Shown in pieces: positions 13,201-27,600 of a stretch of DNA of 64,000 nt (within the stretch, counting starts at the first letter, position 1; every line of letters starts with the position of its first letter). A program made the translations under genes and the position numbers. The notes under the pieces are model-generated. The model was given only the letters and a program-made list of their open reading frames with translations. It did not search any database and was not told the DNA's origin. The stretch is from positions 964,486-1,028,485 of the forward strand of contig JAYKAV010003166.1 in the NCBI GenBank assembly GCA_035582835.1. Reading direction: 5' to 3'. The DNA comes from Phoebastria nigripes. Taxonomy: Eukaryota > Chordata > Aves > Procellariiformes > Diomedeidae.

Positions 13201-15154
13201 ATCAATAAATGGAGAACTGAAAGGGAAGGATTTATTTAATTGAATAAAACATGCTATAGAGAACCTGAAATAATAAAGAAGGTGGTTTCCATAACTTATC
13301 CTGAAGATTTTGTACTAACTTAANACTTCTCTGTGCATCACTTTATTACTATTGTTATTATTTAATAGTTTATTTCCATATTCAAACATAAGAGAACACT
13401 GCTTAAGGGTAATCAGCCAGAAGTTTATAAACAAATCAAGGCTAAAAACTGAGAAATAAGCTCTGTGATTACTTAAATATTTAGCTTAGCAAATCATATC
13501 ATGCAATCAGGGTTTGTTTTGAGTAACTACAGACAAAAAGTTTAAATCTATTATCTGTATTTAATTGGCATCTGCAACTAAAATTCAAATTCAAAGCCTT
13601 TATTAGCCCCCCTGACAGAGTAAGCCATAAACTCTGCAGTACTCATGCCAACTGAGAAACTCCATCTCAGTAGTTTCCTAAAGTATCCAAAAATCCTGCA
13701 GCCTCCATCGTATTTCACAGCCACACATTTTATGTATGCCAGCCTTGCCTCGTGTTCCAGAACACACTACCAATCTGAGTAATGGGCAGCAGAATTACAG
13801 ATAAGTAGTGCAGGGAAAGGAAACACGTTACGACGAGATTTCCTTTTTCAGGTCTCCCCGTCTGCGCCCAGGCTGTGCCCATGGCATGCTCCCGTTCCCC
13901 AGGAAATCAGTATGAATGTCAGCCCTAACTTCAGCGGAGAGAGGGCAGACCTCTAGCACGGTCTGATCTCGAGTACAGGTTGAATGATTAAGCAAAGCCT
14001 CCCAGGAGACGACGTTGTAAATGCTAGTGCCTAAGTAAGCCAAAATTGGAGTCAACACCTTGTCCAAAACAAAAAGGAAACAAACCAAAAAAGTATTATA
14101 TAGACTCTTCTGTGTTAAACATTTAACTCGCAATCCACTGTTTTCTCAACCGTTCTGTTATCAAATGTGCACGTATAGTTCTCCTTGGAGACACTGAGAT
14201 CTGAGGAAGGCTTAAAAAAATCTAGTTCTTTTGCTTGTTGTCATTCTTAATCACAGATATCTATAAAATTATTACTCCAAGCTACTAGTGGGAATAGCAA
14301 ACTCTAGATTAGCTAAATAAATCCGGCCTGTGCAATTGGGAAAGGGAGACAAGCAATTTTTGAAGAATCAATTTATTGGCTATTAAAGACATGCTTAAAA
14401 TTAACTGCATCACAGAATACAGTACCCCATTTATCTATTTCTATTCTGTAGAATATCACCAGACTCCTGGTTTCGTCTGGGTTAGGGACTCCACTATTTC
14501 CATCTATTAAGTCATTCCAAAGAGACCCAGTGATCCGGCAGCCCCAAAGATTATGGAATTAAAGTGGTATCTCAAATAATCTGAAAATTGAGACAGGTCA
14601 GCAGTACACTGATAAAATATCAAGCCAATACTTTAGAATAAATTGTATGTTAGTGGATCCTACTGTCAAGTAACCAAGTGTCAGAAAACTCACTTTGACA
14701 ACTCTGAGGTATCCTAAGAGATGTTTGTAATAAGTGACTTTCACATCTAACAACCAATTTTTGTAAGCCTCTTTTATGGGTAAAAATGTCTGCCCTCTTT
14801 TCAGACATAATTACTGAATATCTTTGTAAATGCAACATTTCATATTTGCTACAATTTCTTAGTAGTGCACGAAACTCACATTAGCAGATTTGAAAACTAA
14901 TGGATATAATGGCTGTTGTGTTACTGTATTTAGTTTTTTGGTAAACTCATTAATTTACCAGACCGTTATGGAAGATTCGCTTCCAGTAGTTCTCCATTAA
15001 TGAAAGTGCAGAGTTTTTGGTTTTGACAGTAGTTTTTAAAACATATTTTAGCTGTGTCTAAAGCTAATGTCTGTCCAATTGCAGGCTCATGGATCAGGTT
15101 TGTATCTTATAAAGCACTTCATTATTCACTAAAGCATTCCAAAATTCCACCCCA

Positions 15155-15191
15155 AGATAGACAGATAGACAGACGGATGGATGTATGTATG
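15155..15191. repeat. Short tetranucleotide microsatellite
   Basis: Imperfect alternating GATA/GACA, GGAT and GTAT units ('agatagacagatagacagac' followed by ggatggatgtatgtatgt). It is a simple tandem repeat without coding meaning. Confidence 0.8.
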
Positions 15192-17534
15192 TCTTTCCTA
15201 CCATCACCATCTTTGGCAGCTGTGAACCAGTGGGGCTCTGTATGCAGCATCTCTCTCAAATAAAGGCATAACTTCACTCGGCAAACATTAAGACAGCCCA
15301 AAACAGCCAGTACAGGATACTAATATTCCCCACAAAGCACGACTGCCTCCTTATTTAGGGTTTCAACTGGAACAAAAAAATTCTTGACATTCATATGTAG
15401 TTAATTTATTCCCCCCCCCCCCACAAAAATTTCTCTATATTTGTACATCATGTATTAAAGGCTTGCCTCTAGGATTTCCATTTTATAATCTTTTCTCCCC
15501 CAAAAGAGGGGCTTGGTCACCCTGGTATCAGATACTGGGTCTGTATATACATATATAGTTTGAAAACTAGTATCTAGCAATCTAGTCCATTATTTGAACA
15601 TTTTTGTCCCGACTCTTCCCCCTTTTTGCTTTCTTCTAACAGACCTTCTACTACATCACACAGGTTCAGATAGAAACTTCCCCTTCTAAAATGACTGCTG
15701 CTCACTCACTGCTACCTGAACCCGACAAGTCAGATACAAAAACACAAACTAGGCAGACTCCAGAATATTTCAGTTACTTGTTTGCAAATTACTGGGACTG
15801 GGGAAGTAAAACATGAAAAAAAAAAATTAAGTAATGACACATTTGCATGAGATTTTTTGAAAGCAATTTGATAACCCAGAAGTCCAACCTTGCACTGTAC
15901 AGACTGTCTGCCATGCACATTTGTGTGTCTTAATAACTTCAGGGAAATGTTACTATTGCTTTTAAAAACCCATAAACATTCAATTTTCCTTTGAAAATGA
16001 TTTCTCCATTATGTTTTCTTAAAACTAAATATAGACTAGTCATAAGGATTCATTCACTTGTGCCACTGAGTTGACTTTCTAAAACATACCCTATTGTGGC
16101 ACTTAACTCTTAAAGAGTTTCACATTTTTTACTTAATAGACAAAAGAATTTTAATTAAAAATGTATTTCAAATACCACACCTGAAAGTCCCTTTACTCAT
16201 TTTGCATTGTACTCCGAGTCCCTCTGAGGGTACATCGGTGTTTAAATAGGAGATACATGGAGAATACTTGGATTAAGTGGGAATTTGGTAATTCAGTAAA
16301 TCTCAGCATTAGGGAGAAATTTGTGCAATAGGAGAATAAAACCGACAACTTCAAATGAGGTGTAAAAATGAGGTCTTAACTATCGAGTTACTACAGATCC
16401 CATACAATCTGTACAGTGATAGAGCTGTTGGGTTTTTTTGCTATGTGCTGTGTTAAGCAGTTGGCATCTTTTCATCCTTGAGGAGGTGCTTATATTTCAA
16501 TAGCAGATTAAGTCATTTCTGTGAATCATCACAGGTTTTTTGTGGTGTTTTTTTGTTTGTTTTTTTTTTTTTTTTTAGTGCTTTAGGATCCTTTGGGATA
16601 AGAAGCTCTATTATAAAGGCATATTACTGCTTCTAGTAAAGGATGGGTTGTTCTGCATTTGAAGCAAAACGTTAATTGATGCACTGCTGACTTCTTCCAC
16701 AAACTTCAATAGTTCATAAATTTTATGCATACAGCAGTACCAACCAGTTGCTAATAATAATTAATCTATATCCAGGTTTTAGGTTTAGCTATGAGGTACA
16801 TTTTTTAAAAAATCCAAATAATGACACCTCTAACTACCAATTAATTTCTTGCAAAGATGCAGAGTACATTACACAGAAGAAACATGTTCCGTAAGCAAGC
16901 ATACTGTAAAAAATAATGCCAGTTTGACACTTCTTGCTACTAAACATTTGCATTAAAGGAGCATTAAGGGTGGTCAGTGCTCTAGACTTTTCTATATTTG
17001 TACAAAGACACTTGTTTTTCATTTTCCCTGTACTTTTTATTAACTATCAAGTAAATTCAGATGACTTGCTTCCCAAGAGCCCATATTCCCTTGTGGTGAA
17101 GTCCGAGCGCGGAGCTAGCACACCCAGCATGACAGCCATGGTGCCTGTCCTCTGAAAAGGGGTCTGGGAAAAATTTCTGGGCGCCACAAAACCCGGGTTT
17201 AGCCCCGCTAGCCACGGGTTTTGTGACCCAGCAGAAGTCCCAGCCTGCTCCCAGTCCTACTACTTCACCTGTAACCCAGGAACGGCATACCTGTAACCCT
17301 CTCTGAGGAGCAGGTGTTAACGAACCGAGATAAAAGGTACGATTTTCTAGCAAAAGGACAAAGTCTAATACGAAGGACTAGGACTTAATTAAGAGAATCG
17401 AGCAAAAAGGTTGCGAGTGGCAGCCATTTCCGTCAAAGCACAGGAAATTAGCTCAAATATTGCAAACTTGGGGGGGAAAGCAGCATTTCTGTTGTAACAC
17501 GAGGCTTTTCGAACTGTTTTTGCATGCAGGCACC

Positions 17535-18727
17535 ATGGTGAGTAAGGAGCCCAGCAAATGCTTACTCACCACCTCGGAAAGCGAAGTTGAGCCAGCGGCT
17601 TCACTCGCTTTGGAGATGAAATACGCACTGGATCCCAACCGGCAGATTAAGAAACGAAACAAAGCCCTCCAGGTGAGATTTAAAGATATCTGCGAGGCCC
17701 AGAACGAGCAGAGGGACAAACAGCTGTCGACTACACAGGATCCCGACAAGAGAGAAGCCAAGCCCATTTCCTACAAAACGGCTTATCGCAAGTACATGAC
17801 GGTGCCTGCCCGGAGGTCAATACCCAACGTCACCAAGAGCACAGGAGTTCAGACGTCACCCGATCTTAAAAAGTGTTACCAGACCTTTCCTCTGGACCGG
17901 AAAAAAGGGAATATTCTTAAAAGCGCCTCGACTGTCGACACCTTTAAGAGTCAAAACAACGGGTTTCTAATAGACGTTAAGGACAAAGACGGCAGAAGCT
18001 CAGGGGAGGCCGTTCAGTGGAGCAAGAAGGCCAGCAGCCTGCAGACGGCGGAGTTCATTTCCCACATCAACGAGCGCACCAGCGCGGGATCTCGCGACAA
18101 CGGGGCCGAGGCCTGGAAAAGCAGCGATTTGCACAGCTCTCCCAAAGAGCCGCTGCCTCCTCTCCCAAACTTGGCCGACCCCACTTCGGAGGAGCCCGCC
18201 GCTGCCCGGCCGCCCGGCCGAGGGAAACAGGCGGCGGGGCGGCCAGGGAGCGAGGAGGCCGCCCAGCCCCTCCACGGGAGGGTCTTCAAGACTGAAGTGG
18301 CCACCGTTTATTTGCCGGCGGCCAGTTCAAACGCCTCGCAGCCCGACCTACCAAATCTCACGGCCGAGACCGACTGGTCACCGTGCCCGACAGCCGAGGA
18401 GGACAAAAAGAGGACTGTGCAGCTGAACGGTGTTCAGCCCCAGGCGGGAGATGCTCAAGCCTGCTCGTCGCGGGCACAGTGCCAAGCCACCGAATGTAAC
18501 GAACAGACCCTTCAGATCAACGTTTCGCCTATGGAGGAGAACCAGCCTTGCCAGACGGCCGTCGCGGTGAGCGAGGAATGCCAACAAATCGTGCCTCACA
18601 CGGAAGTTGTGGACTTGAAAGCGCAGCTTCAGATGATGGAAAATTTGATCAGCTCTAGTCAGGAAACCATAAAAGTGTTGTTGGGTGTTATACAGGAGCT
18701 AGAGAAAGGAGAAGCTCACAGAGAAGG
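17535..18727 (+). CDS. INSYN2A: INSYN2A coding exon 1 (residues 1-398)
   Basis: This is the main coding exon of inhibitory synaptic factor 2A (FAM196A), a postsynaptic protein of inhibitory synapses first placed there by proximity proteomics around gephyrin. The start is the ATG at 17535 in a strong context (CACC-ATG-G), five bases after a canonical acceptor; the frame is also open upstream, but that part lies before the acceptor. Conserved family segments include RQIKKRNKALQVRFKDICEA (about residues 36-55), the PARRSIPNVTKSTGVQTSPD block (91-110) with LKKCYQTFPLDRKKGN after it, and VFKTEVATVY (250-259). Residues about 150-245 are Gly/Ala/Pro-rich, GC-rich and look disordered. A predicted coiled coil lies at about 358-392 (VVDLKAQLQMMENL onward). 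The exon ends within a Gly codon (GG) at a gtgagt donor. Identification comes from recalled family sequence; overall confidence is very high. Confidence 0.97.
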
Positions 18728-21521
18728 GTGAGTAGAAGCTTTTTAAATGAGTATAAGCTGTTTTAAATGCTTTTGAATTTGCTAATGTAAATTTGCACCC
18801 ACCGCCACGNGCGTTCCTCTGCAGCACACCAAGANGTTACACACTGTGCTTCTCAGGTGGACTAAGTTTTGCTGCTTTAGAGGCGAGTCCTAGGGAAACC
18901 TGCCAGCAGTATTCGCAGATTGGGTATCTGCTTGTCCTAGGATGTAATTAAGTAGTTATTTAACGAAGGACCTATAATATCTCTTCTTGTATCTTTTCTA
19001 ACGAGCACAGAAGGAGCCGCTCTCCAAACAGGATTAGCAAGGATGCTTTCACATCAGCAACTTGTATTAACCGTAATACCTCACATNGCATGAAAAGCAG
19101 CAGAAAAACCTTAATTCTGCAAGAGACTTACCTTTTTAAGATTAAGGGATATTATTACAACTCTTAATATAATTCCATTAATGGCATATGAATCTTGTCT
19201 GTTTTACTTTCACCTTCTGAATTTTTAATGGTATTTCTTTCAGAAGGAAGTTAAATGAAAACTTTGAATATCAAAGTCTTCTTTGCAGCATTCACACTAC
19301 TCTACACACGACAAACTCAAGCATAAAGAAACAAAATTTTGTTTATCCCTAACTTACGTTACGTAAATCAACCTGTAAGGCATTACAAATAACAGTTACT
19401 ATAACACAGTACAACCTTTAGTCTTAACCTAGACAGTTCAACCCATCTCTTACATTACCTTAACAAGCATTTTGCACTTACTTGCCTTAGTTCGCTAATC
19501 TTTATTCAATGAATGCACCTCAAAATGTATGTGCACTGTTTGTCTGTTTTTAAATACTTCTGTAATTAAATCATAAATCTGGATTTTAAAATTAGAAACC
19601 AGTAGCTCATGCTACTTGAAGCAGCACATGTTTTCATTTGAGTCAAAAAGGTGCATCTTAAGATTTGTAATTCAACTCTTCCTCTAGGAATGTAGAAATC
19701 ATCTTGTTAATCCTAAAAATTCAAAATGTTTTTCATTAAAAAATCATCTTAGCTGTTGGACAATGCTGTCAACACAGCCTTAGCATTTTTAGTTTATTTT
19801 ACAGCTGGTTATAGTATTTTTAGAATACCTTGTCAAATCCTGGATCTTCAGACTGGGAAGCTTCTTGATCTAGCTGAAAGCAACACAGGCTTACTGATTT
19901 TTTTATTTTTTTTTTTTTAAATTATTATTCAGAAAAAGTATTCCTCTGACTTTCTTAACTTACAGAAACTGCAAGAGAATTGGAAAGAAGTGGCATGCTG
20001 CTTGTCAAATCACAAAATACAGAAAAATATTTCTTCATCATAACTCATCTGATCGTTGAGAACCCTGTGTGTATGAACACACACATCTACCCACAAAGTC
20101 ATCTGCTATAAATACCAGTGCTTCCTCCATACACTTACATATCAATTTTTTATCTTCTCCCGAAGATAGTAGAGCAACAGGTGTAGCAAATACTTATTTT
20201 TTTTATTGCCCTCACATAAGCAGACCCATTTAATGTAGCCAGCATTAGGAGTGCATCCCTGCCCTCAGCACAAAAGAGGTCTTGCCCAAACTATCGATGA
20301 TTGCTCGTATCTTCAGATAATCCTTCTGTAGTTGTCAACCTGACAAAGCTGTAGCCTATATTAGCCCTAAAATAGTGGAACTATCCATAAACCCCAGTTC
20401 TTCAGAATATCTCTACTGCCTCTTAATACACACAGACTTGTGTATTAGAGTCTGCAAGACTACATTATATTTGACCAAAAAGAGCCTATTTATTAGCACT
20501 CCTTTACTTTGCCCCCATAGGTTCCCCAGCAATGGTGAAATCACCACCTAAAGATACATCACACAATCTGAAATCTTTTCAAACATGTTGTGGTATGTGG
20601 AAGAGACAATTAAAATGTTTTAATGATTCTTTGACNTTAACTGTAACCAGTGGCAGTTACACCAGTGGTCGAGGTTAAGTATAAAAATTGGAAGCAAAGT
20701 ATCTACAAATCAAAGTGAGATTTCAGATAGGGGGGTTGTTTTAAACACAGCGACAGACAAAGGTGCTGCCTTAAAACTTACCGAGAGCAGAAAAGGGTTT
20801 CTACTTGGAGCTGCTTTCAGCTACTCTTCTATATGCTCTAGGCATGTCTCAAACATGCCCCCTCCCAGCTAGACATGAAGGATGTAGAGATGGGGAAGGA
20901 CAAAAGAAGGGAGATGCGTACTTGCACATTTTCTCCNGTTTTAGGAATTCTTGTATTCCAGATCCCTCTAATTTTCTAGCACCTGTGTGATTTTAAAGGA
21001 GATTGCACAAAGGAGTCCAGCGTTATGCTTGGGACATTTCTGTTCTCCGCTGGTCACACTCCAGAGCTGAAAGAACACTCTGTTCTCATGCAAAGCACCA
21101 ACGCATTATTAACATGAAGACTGTCTTTATCCCTATTTCCCACAAAGTAGACAACTATTTCAGTAATAGGTTGCCCCATCATTTTATTAGATTAATTCTT
21201 CCCAATTACTGCATTCACTTCTACAACATTTTTGCCACAGAGACCCACCACTGTGTACACTATTACGTATCTTCTCAATTTTAGCATGTTGATCTTTTTT
21301 CCTTTTATAACCAGGTGTTAGGTCAGTTTATAACAAGAAATTAAAAGCAGTACTACTGCTACGTCTCTGCTCATTGTAGCATATACGGGACTTCCATCTG
21401 CTAAAACAGAAAACAACGGTCTGTGTTTATGGCACTTTCCTCCTTTTCTTACATGTATTAAATTCCTTACAATAACATACATCAAGAAACAAATACAAAT
21501 AACACACTGCTGGTAANTGGT

Positions 21522-21610
21522 AAAAAAAAAAAAAAAAAAAAAACCAAAAACAAAAAAACCAAAAAAACAACAAAACAAAACAAACCCAAACCAAAACAAA
21601 AAAACCACCA
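21522..21610. repeat. Poly(A) followed by A/C-rich low-complexity tract
   Basis: About 22 A lead into irregular AAAC/AAAAC units ending near 21610. The long minus-strand frames here, rich in Phe, Trp and Val, are translations of this low-complexity DNA and not genes. Confidence 0.9.
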
Positions 21611-24600
21611 ACGCACAACAAACAACCCGCAGCTAAATCTCTTAATCAGATTTTTCTCCCTTCAAGAAAATCAGTGTTCTTTAAGTGCTGTTGTAGTGCC
21701 ATGGGACTAGTGCTCAGTGGATTCATTTTCACTAATATGCTGTAGGTCTTGAACCGCTATTACTGCAATTCATCACTAAATGAGTCTATGCCAGCAAAAT
21801 TGTATCAGCATCTCTGAAGATAGTAGTATCATCCTTTGGGTGAATATCATCTATGTATACTTTTCAAAACGTCAGTGCTACATTATCTGCAATTAGCAAC
21901 AACATACAGCACTCAACTCTGCTGAAAAGAAAGGGAAAAACCACCGGAGGAGGAAGAGAAACACAGAGCAGCTCTAACATCCGACGGAGCCGAGGGCTCA
22001 CGTCGCTCTGCCAAATCTGAGACTTTGAGGGTGCAGCATGACCTCTCTCTTCCTCCGACCTGGGATCAGGCCCCATTTATTGGTCACAGAATGCAAAATT
22101 TGGGCCATCAGGAAACACAGCTCTTACCATCAGGCACTGCATAATTTTAATGCATTAAATCTATCTAAATAACACATAGTAGATTTGGGGATGGGGGTAG
22201 AAATCATTATCGCTAGCCTGTGACCCCCCAGTATCAAAGGAAATTATTAAAACTGTGTATTTCTTATTTACATCATTATTTACTAAATCTTTGGCAAAAT
22301 GGTAATTATACCTTACTATGTGGAAGCTTCTACAAAAAAAAAATTACATCACAGCAAAAGGCATTCAACGTTTGTGTTAAGTCATGCATGAATAAAAGTA
22401 ACAAAGCTACAGTTTCAATTAAGACTCTCAGCTCAAAGTTGAAAAAATGTTGAATATTACATGATGCAAGGTGCAGCTTTACAACACGAAACAAGTTTTA
22501 TGCTCCGAATGATGTTTGCTTTATCTTCTAGTAAACTATTAGCAATCTTTATCAACTACAGACATATTTGTCTGTATTCAGATACAGTGCATTCAATTAA
22601 GCAAGCCAAATTCTGCTCTGTATGGAGCCTCACTAAGGCCGACAGGATTGAAAGCAAAATGCAAGTCATTAATTCCAAAACCTGGCTAACTAACACCTAT
22701 GAAATACATAACAGAAGATGTACAGATAATCAAAAATATTTTGCTGCGGGAGAACACTGATGACCTGCCCTTTAAATCATTACCATGAAAAGTAACAGTA
22801 ATCTAGGCCCTTCTCATTATACAACAAATCAGCAATTTTAATAAACAAAGTACTCAATTTGCCATACAAAAATAAGTCACAGTATTTTGACTCTGACAGG
22901 CCAAATGCTACACATTAGACAAGAGTTAAATGAACCTGTTTCAGAGATAATTTATATTCATTTATTAGTTGACCGTGGTTCAGGAATTTAAAGAGCTCTC
23001 AACAAACATTCATGAAACAAGCAGTCCCAGGCTGCTTCGAAGAGGCTTTGAAAGAACATGTTCTTATGGACGGAATTCAAATGTCATTTCATGTTTTCCA
23101 ATGAATAAGGGATATTTATGTCACTTATTATCATTTTTAAGCAGAAAATGAACCAATACTGTCTGTGTCTGGATGGACGTTTGTACCAAAGAGGAGAGGA
23201 GAGCTTCATCCGGTGCAGAGACAGCATCCTCACCCAAGTACTTCTGTCTTAAAAATACTGCAAGCAATCATCCTCAAGGTCACAAGAGTTGAGCATAAAC
23301 CTACCATCCTGACTCAGGAACGATGGCAAATGAAAGTCAGATAGCCAAAGCAATTATTGCCCAGATTGTTTGCTTTTCTCCTTTCCAGAAGCTACTTCAA
23401 TCCAGTCCAGCTATTCAGCTCAGATGAAGGAGACAGAGCAAATAAAGGCAGTAACAACCTCTGCTGTCTAACTCAATCCATCTACACACATGAGCCAATA
23501 CTCTTAAAAACCAGGAGTTCCTTATTTCACGTAAGGAGAAAAGAAAGCTTAAAGAGTTTACAAGAATACAGCCTCTGAAAGCACAGCCTTTGGAAGTAAT
23601 GTGCTAGCTGCAGAAATAATATGACATGTTTCGTTTGGGATTTTCCCCCCTCTTTGGGTTTGTTTTGCCTTTTCAATTACAGACACGGCAAAGGAAAAGT
23701 TTAAGAAAATCGTTTCTAAGAGAAAACCTGGAAATGGAGGGAAGCAATAGATAGATAAGCTTAACAGCAGAAGACAGCTGCACTACAAATAAATATATGA
23801 AAACCAGAAAGAATACTACAAATTCCATCTGTGATGCACAAATTGTATCATGTACTGAGTGCCACCAGGTTTTAAGAGACTGTAGCAGCAGTCCTTTGGA
23901 AAAGAACTACGATGACTAGCTTTATTTTCAACTCCGATCTTTACATACATCCGTTTTGCCTGTCCTTTGGAGCTGTCACATTCGTTCTATTACTCTACCT
24001 GAGACCACCTCCTAAATTCTCATCTCTTTACCCTCACTACAGTTGTTGTATTTCAGAATATGCATCATGTACAGATCATTCCCAAACACAGATATACCAA
24101 AACTCCTTGGAGACTGTAACAAGTCACCTTTCTAAGGCAGAGACAGGAAATCTCTTTGGATGCATCTTNCTTAGTCAAGGAAAAGAAATAATGTTTGCAC
24201 AAATCAGTGCTTTGTGGATCTTGTGATCCTTGGGCCAGTGGATGGTTGGGTGGGTTTTTTTTAAATTCTAATCCATACATACCATTTTCTCTGCTGTTTC
24301 CACAAAGATCAGTTTGAGAGTGAAGCGTTCGACTACTGCAGTAGCAGTTTTTATTTTCTAGTTCCAACAGCAACAGAACACCCTTCTCTTCCTTTTCTTA
24401 CAGCCATTCATATAACTACTCCCACTCTTTTTGTAAGTATACAGTTAATTCTAATTATTAATAGCTGACCCGTCAGGCTTCATCATTGCCCAAAAGGTGT
24501 ATGTGTCACACTATAAACTTTGAGCCATATTGAAGCAAACTGCATTATGTGATAATTTATGCTTTTCCGTTAGGTCACTAAAGCAGTTTTAAGATGAATT

Positions 24601-27600
24601 CTTTGCATGTAGACCTGTGACAAGTCCTACCCTCCTTGCCCTGTGCTCATTTCCCAAGTACAGTTCATCCCTCAGCCATCACTCAGATGCTCACTTACCC
24701 TTCCCTGAAAGCAAGATAAGTATTAAGATGCCATAAAAGTCCATTCACCTGCCCTCACCATAAATAACCTGGTTTTCCAAGCTATAAAACAGTAGTCCAG
24801 CCTTCTCCCTTCTGTATTCCCCCCAAGTACAAATGGAGCAGACGTGGCAGAGCAAGACGCTACACACTGACGCCTCTCACAGCTCGACATACCTCTATTT
24901 CACTATACCCCTAATTTCACTATATGCCAAAACTGTGTATTTCCTAATGGAGACTATTTTAATACCTACTGTCAGTCCACGTGAGCACCCTTGAGCTCTC
25001 TTATTTAAAATTCTCAGTAACCCCAAATGAAAGCTGATTATATAAGATNGATCATTAAAAGATCCAGTATCATTCAAGGTAAAAGATCCAGCATCACCTA
25101 AGGTTTAACCTCCTATTACACTTTTTCTGAATTAGATCACTAAAAAACAATCTGGAGCTAGATCTACAAGGGCAGGTAACACGAGCATTTCATAGCACAG
25201 TATTTCATAGACCTTCAAAACTTGATGAGATTTGTATTTTGGATACGATTTTTCATTAGAGTCGGACAAATTTATTCTGTTGCTCATAATCGAAGCTTCA
25301 GATCAAATTGTCGGAGTGGATAAAAAAGGCAAACTTTCACAGTTCACAGACATCCCTGGAACATATTTCATAGGTATTCAGAGTACCTAGATACTATAAC
25401 ATTTAAGATAAAGAGCACTGTTATAGCTAGCTTACAGCTATTAAACATCCTTTGTTAGGAATATAGTGGTAGGAGGTTTTGAACAAGCAAATGCTGATCA
25501 ACAAAAATGAAAAGTGAACTGTTAGCAACATCCAGTATGTGGAATAAACATAAAACAACAAAAAAAGAAACATCACCTTTTTAACGAAGTTACTTGATCT
25601 TAATGTTTACTCTGTTTTCTCAAAAAGTTACACTAGGAACATTCTGAATCTCAGAAAATATAACTTATTTTGCTAATATATTCCAGCTATTTATCTGCAT
25701 ATACTATACAGGCACAATTTGAAGAAAAAGTATTTGACGTATTCAGAAAAATAATTTGATTTCTATCTAGTTGCTATTCAATAGACTTTAAAAACAAGAT
25801 GAAATACCATTCGCCACCACACCTCCCCATTTCATCAGGGTTCAGCAGCACTTCAGGCTTTGGAGTGAAATTAAGGTTCAAGACTTCTCCACCAGATTGG
25901 CTGCAGTGACACAAAGGCCAACAAAAGCGAACTTCCACAATTCAAATCTGGAAATACTGGTGAAGTCTTAAAATGAATGATTAAAAAAAACCTGTAAGCA
26001 GGCTACGTTCTTGCTAAATATATCCATATGAATTACTGCAGATCATAAGGGAAGCTTTTCCAACTGTCACCAAGCTGTCCAAATTACATACCTGCAAGGA
26101 GAGTTCTTCTGCTAAATCAGTCTTTTAAAGAGGATGTTATTTAGGTACTGAATTACCAGTTTTCACTTTACACAATTAAAGTAATCCTTTAATAACTGCA
26201 TTTTGACTGTTGGTAGTATTAGAATCCAAAGAGACAGAGCAATGAGCCAGGCACCTATCCAGTCATGTAAAAATGAGACAAAATGAGCTTTATAGTGTCA
26301 AATTTCTCACTGCTGTTTGTTCACCAAGAGATTAATCCCCAGTTTTCTAATTGACACCTACTTCTGAGCCCTTGTGCTTACACAAATATATACTTCTCTC
26401 TTATCCTGACTGGGGAAAAATGGATTTTGACTGGACAATTTTAAGACGACGACTTGTCTGAAGAGAAGTGTTTTGTTTTTAAACTGTTGAGACTCCCTGC
26501 TACCCCAGTTCCAGAATTAAGACATAAATATGCAATTCAGCCTTAAGAAAGCTCCTGTGCAACACATTCAGGGAACTGAGGGTAAGCAAGCATCGGAGAC
26601 GATGAAGAGTTTGAGCTGGATTCAAATATCTCTGGACTGTTTCAGAAACTGGAGGGAAACACCTTTTAAGCAAGGAGCTCCTAGGCACGTGTCTGTCCAT
26701 CCTCCCTGCATGCCACCTCTGTGTCACCCCTGGCTTCTTTGTTTAATCACAGATCCAGGAACTGTCCTCAGCTCAGACCTTGAAAAAGCTAAGGTGGTAA
26801 ACACTGTTTCGTAGCTCTTAAGGGCTTCATTTTGAGCTTTGCAAATATAGAGAAATTTTGAAGAGATGAGTAAATAGATAACCAAGTTAAAATATGCAGA
26901 GCAGTCCAACACAGGGGCACGGGCACGTATTCGTTGTCTGCAGTCAGCACTAGGTTACTCTTCCCTGTCATTGAACTATTTTTATCATGTTATAAGCAAA
27001 CACTTAGAAAAGCAGAAGTTTAATAGAATACTTAAGTGAAATTGAGACAAGTCTGAGCTTTTTGTGACAGTTTATTGTGATGGTTTGTTTTTGCATCTCA
27101 TGGAGCAGCAGCATAGGGATCGGCTGTGTCACAGGTCAACCAAGAACGAAAACTGCCATTCAAAGGAAGGCTGGAAATCTCTCCAAACATGTCCAGCTGT
27201 GCTTAGCCCTCTTTTGCTAATGAGATGATGATGGAGGATGTTTTTCACCACGTCACTTGCTGCATGAATAAACCAGAAGAGGATAGACAGCACTGTATTG
27301 GGTATACTACAATTTTTTTCTCTTGGTTCCAATATCCTGAGAAGACGTGATAGAAGCTGAGTGTGGTCTAATAATTCATCAGCATGAGAGACTGGATTGT
27401 AGAGATGAGCAGAGGTATTTTGACATTAACAAGGCAATTTACACTCTGGAATAGTTCAACCTGGCATAACTTAGGTAATTTCTTTGGTAAATGCAAAGAG
27501 ATTTGTTTACTTCATTGTCATCCATACAAGCTCAGAAAAAATTCCCAGGGACGAGACTTTCTGAGCATCTGTGTACAAAGCTCAAGCAAATGCCAAACTG

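Larger units (their letters stand above)
2253..17529 (+). other. INSYN2A: Probable INSYN2A intron 1 (antisense: DOCK1 intron)
   Basis: The stretch is about 15.3 kb between the gtaagc donor at 2253 and the tgcatgcag acceptor ending at 17529. The acceptor has a clear T-rich tract just upstream, and exon 2 begins GCACC-ATG. Both strands carry only short unremarkable frames; the longest, 125 codons at 8766-9143 plus, has no recognisable motif and is within chance expectation for this much AT-rich DNA. Contents include a long poly(A) at 3655-3731, poly(T) at 4243-4265 and 16561-16576, and a small GACA/GGAT-type microsatellite near 15155-15191. The intron start depends on the predicted first exon; the end is secure. 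Confidence 0.6.

Noticed and set aside
17460..17534. ATG at 17460 as the INSYN2A start
   Set aside because: It lies before a strong splice acceptor ending at 17529; the downstream ATG at 17535 has the better context and matches the family N-terminus.
18000..18304. Open frames of 91-96 codons on both strands inside the main INSYN2A exon
   Set aside because: They are shadow frames of a GC-rich coding exon; composition is explained by the INSYN2A frame.
21318..21621. Phe/Trp/Val-rich minus-strand frames
   Set aside because: They are translation of poly(A) and A/C-rich low-complexity DNA.
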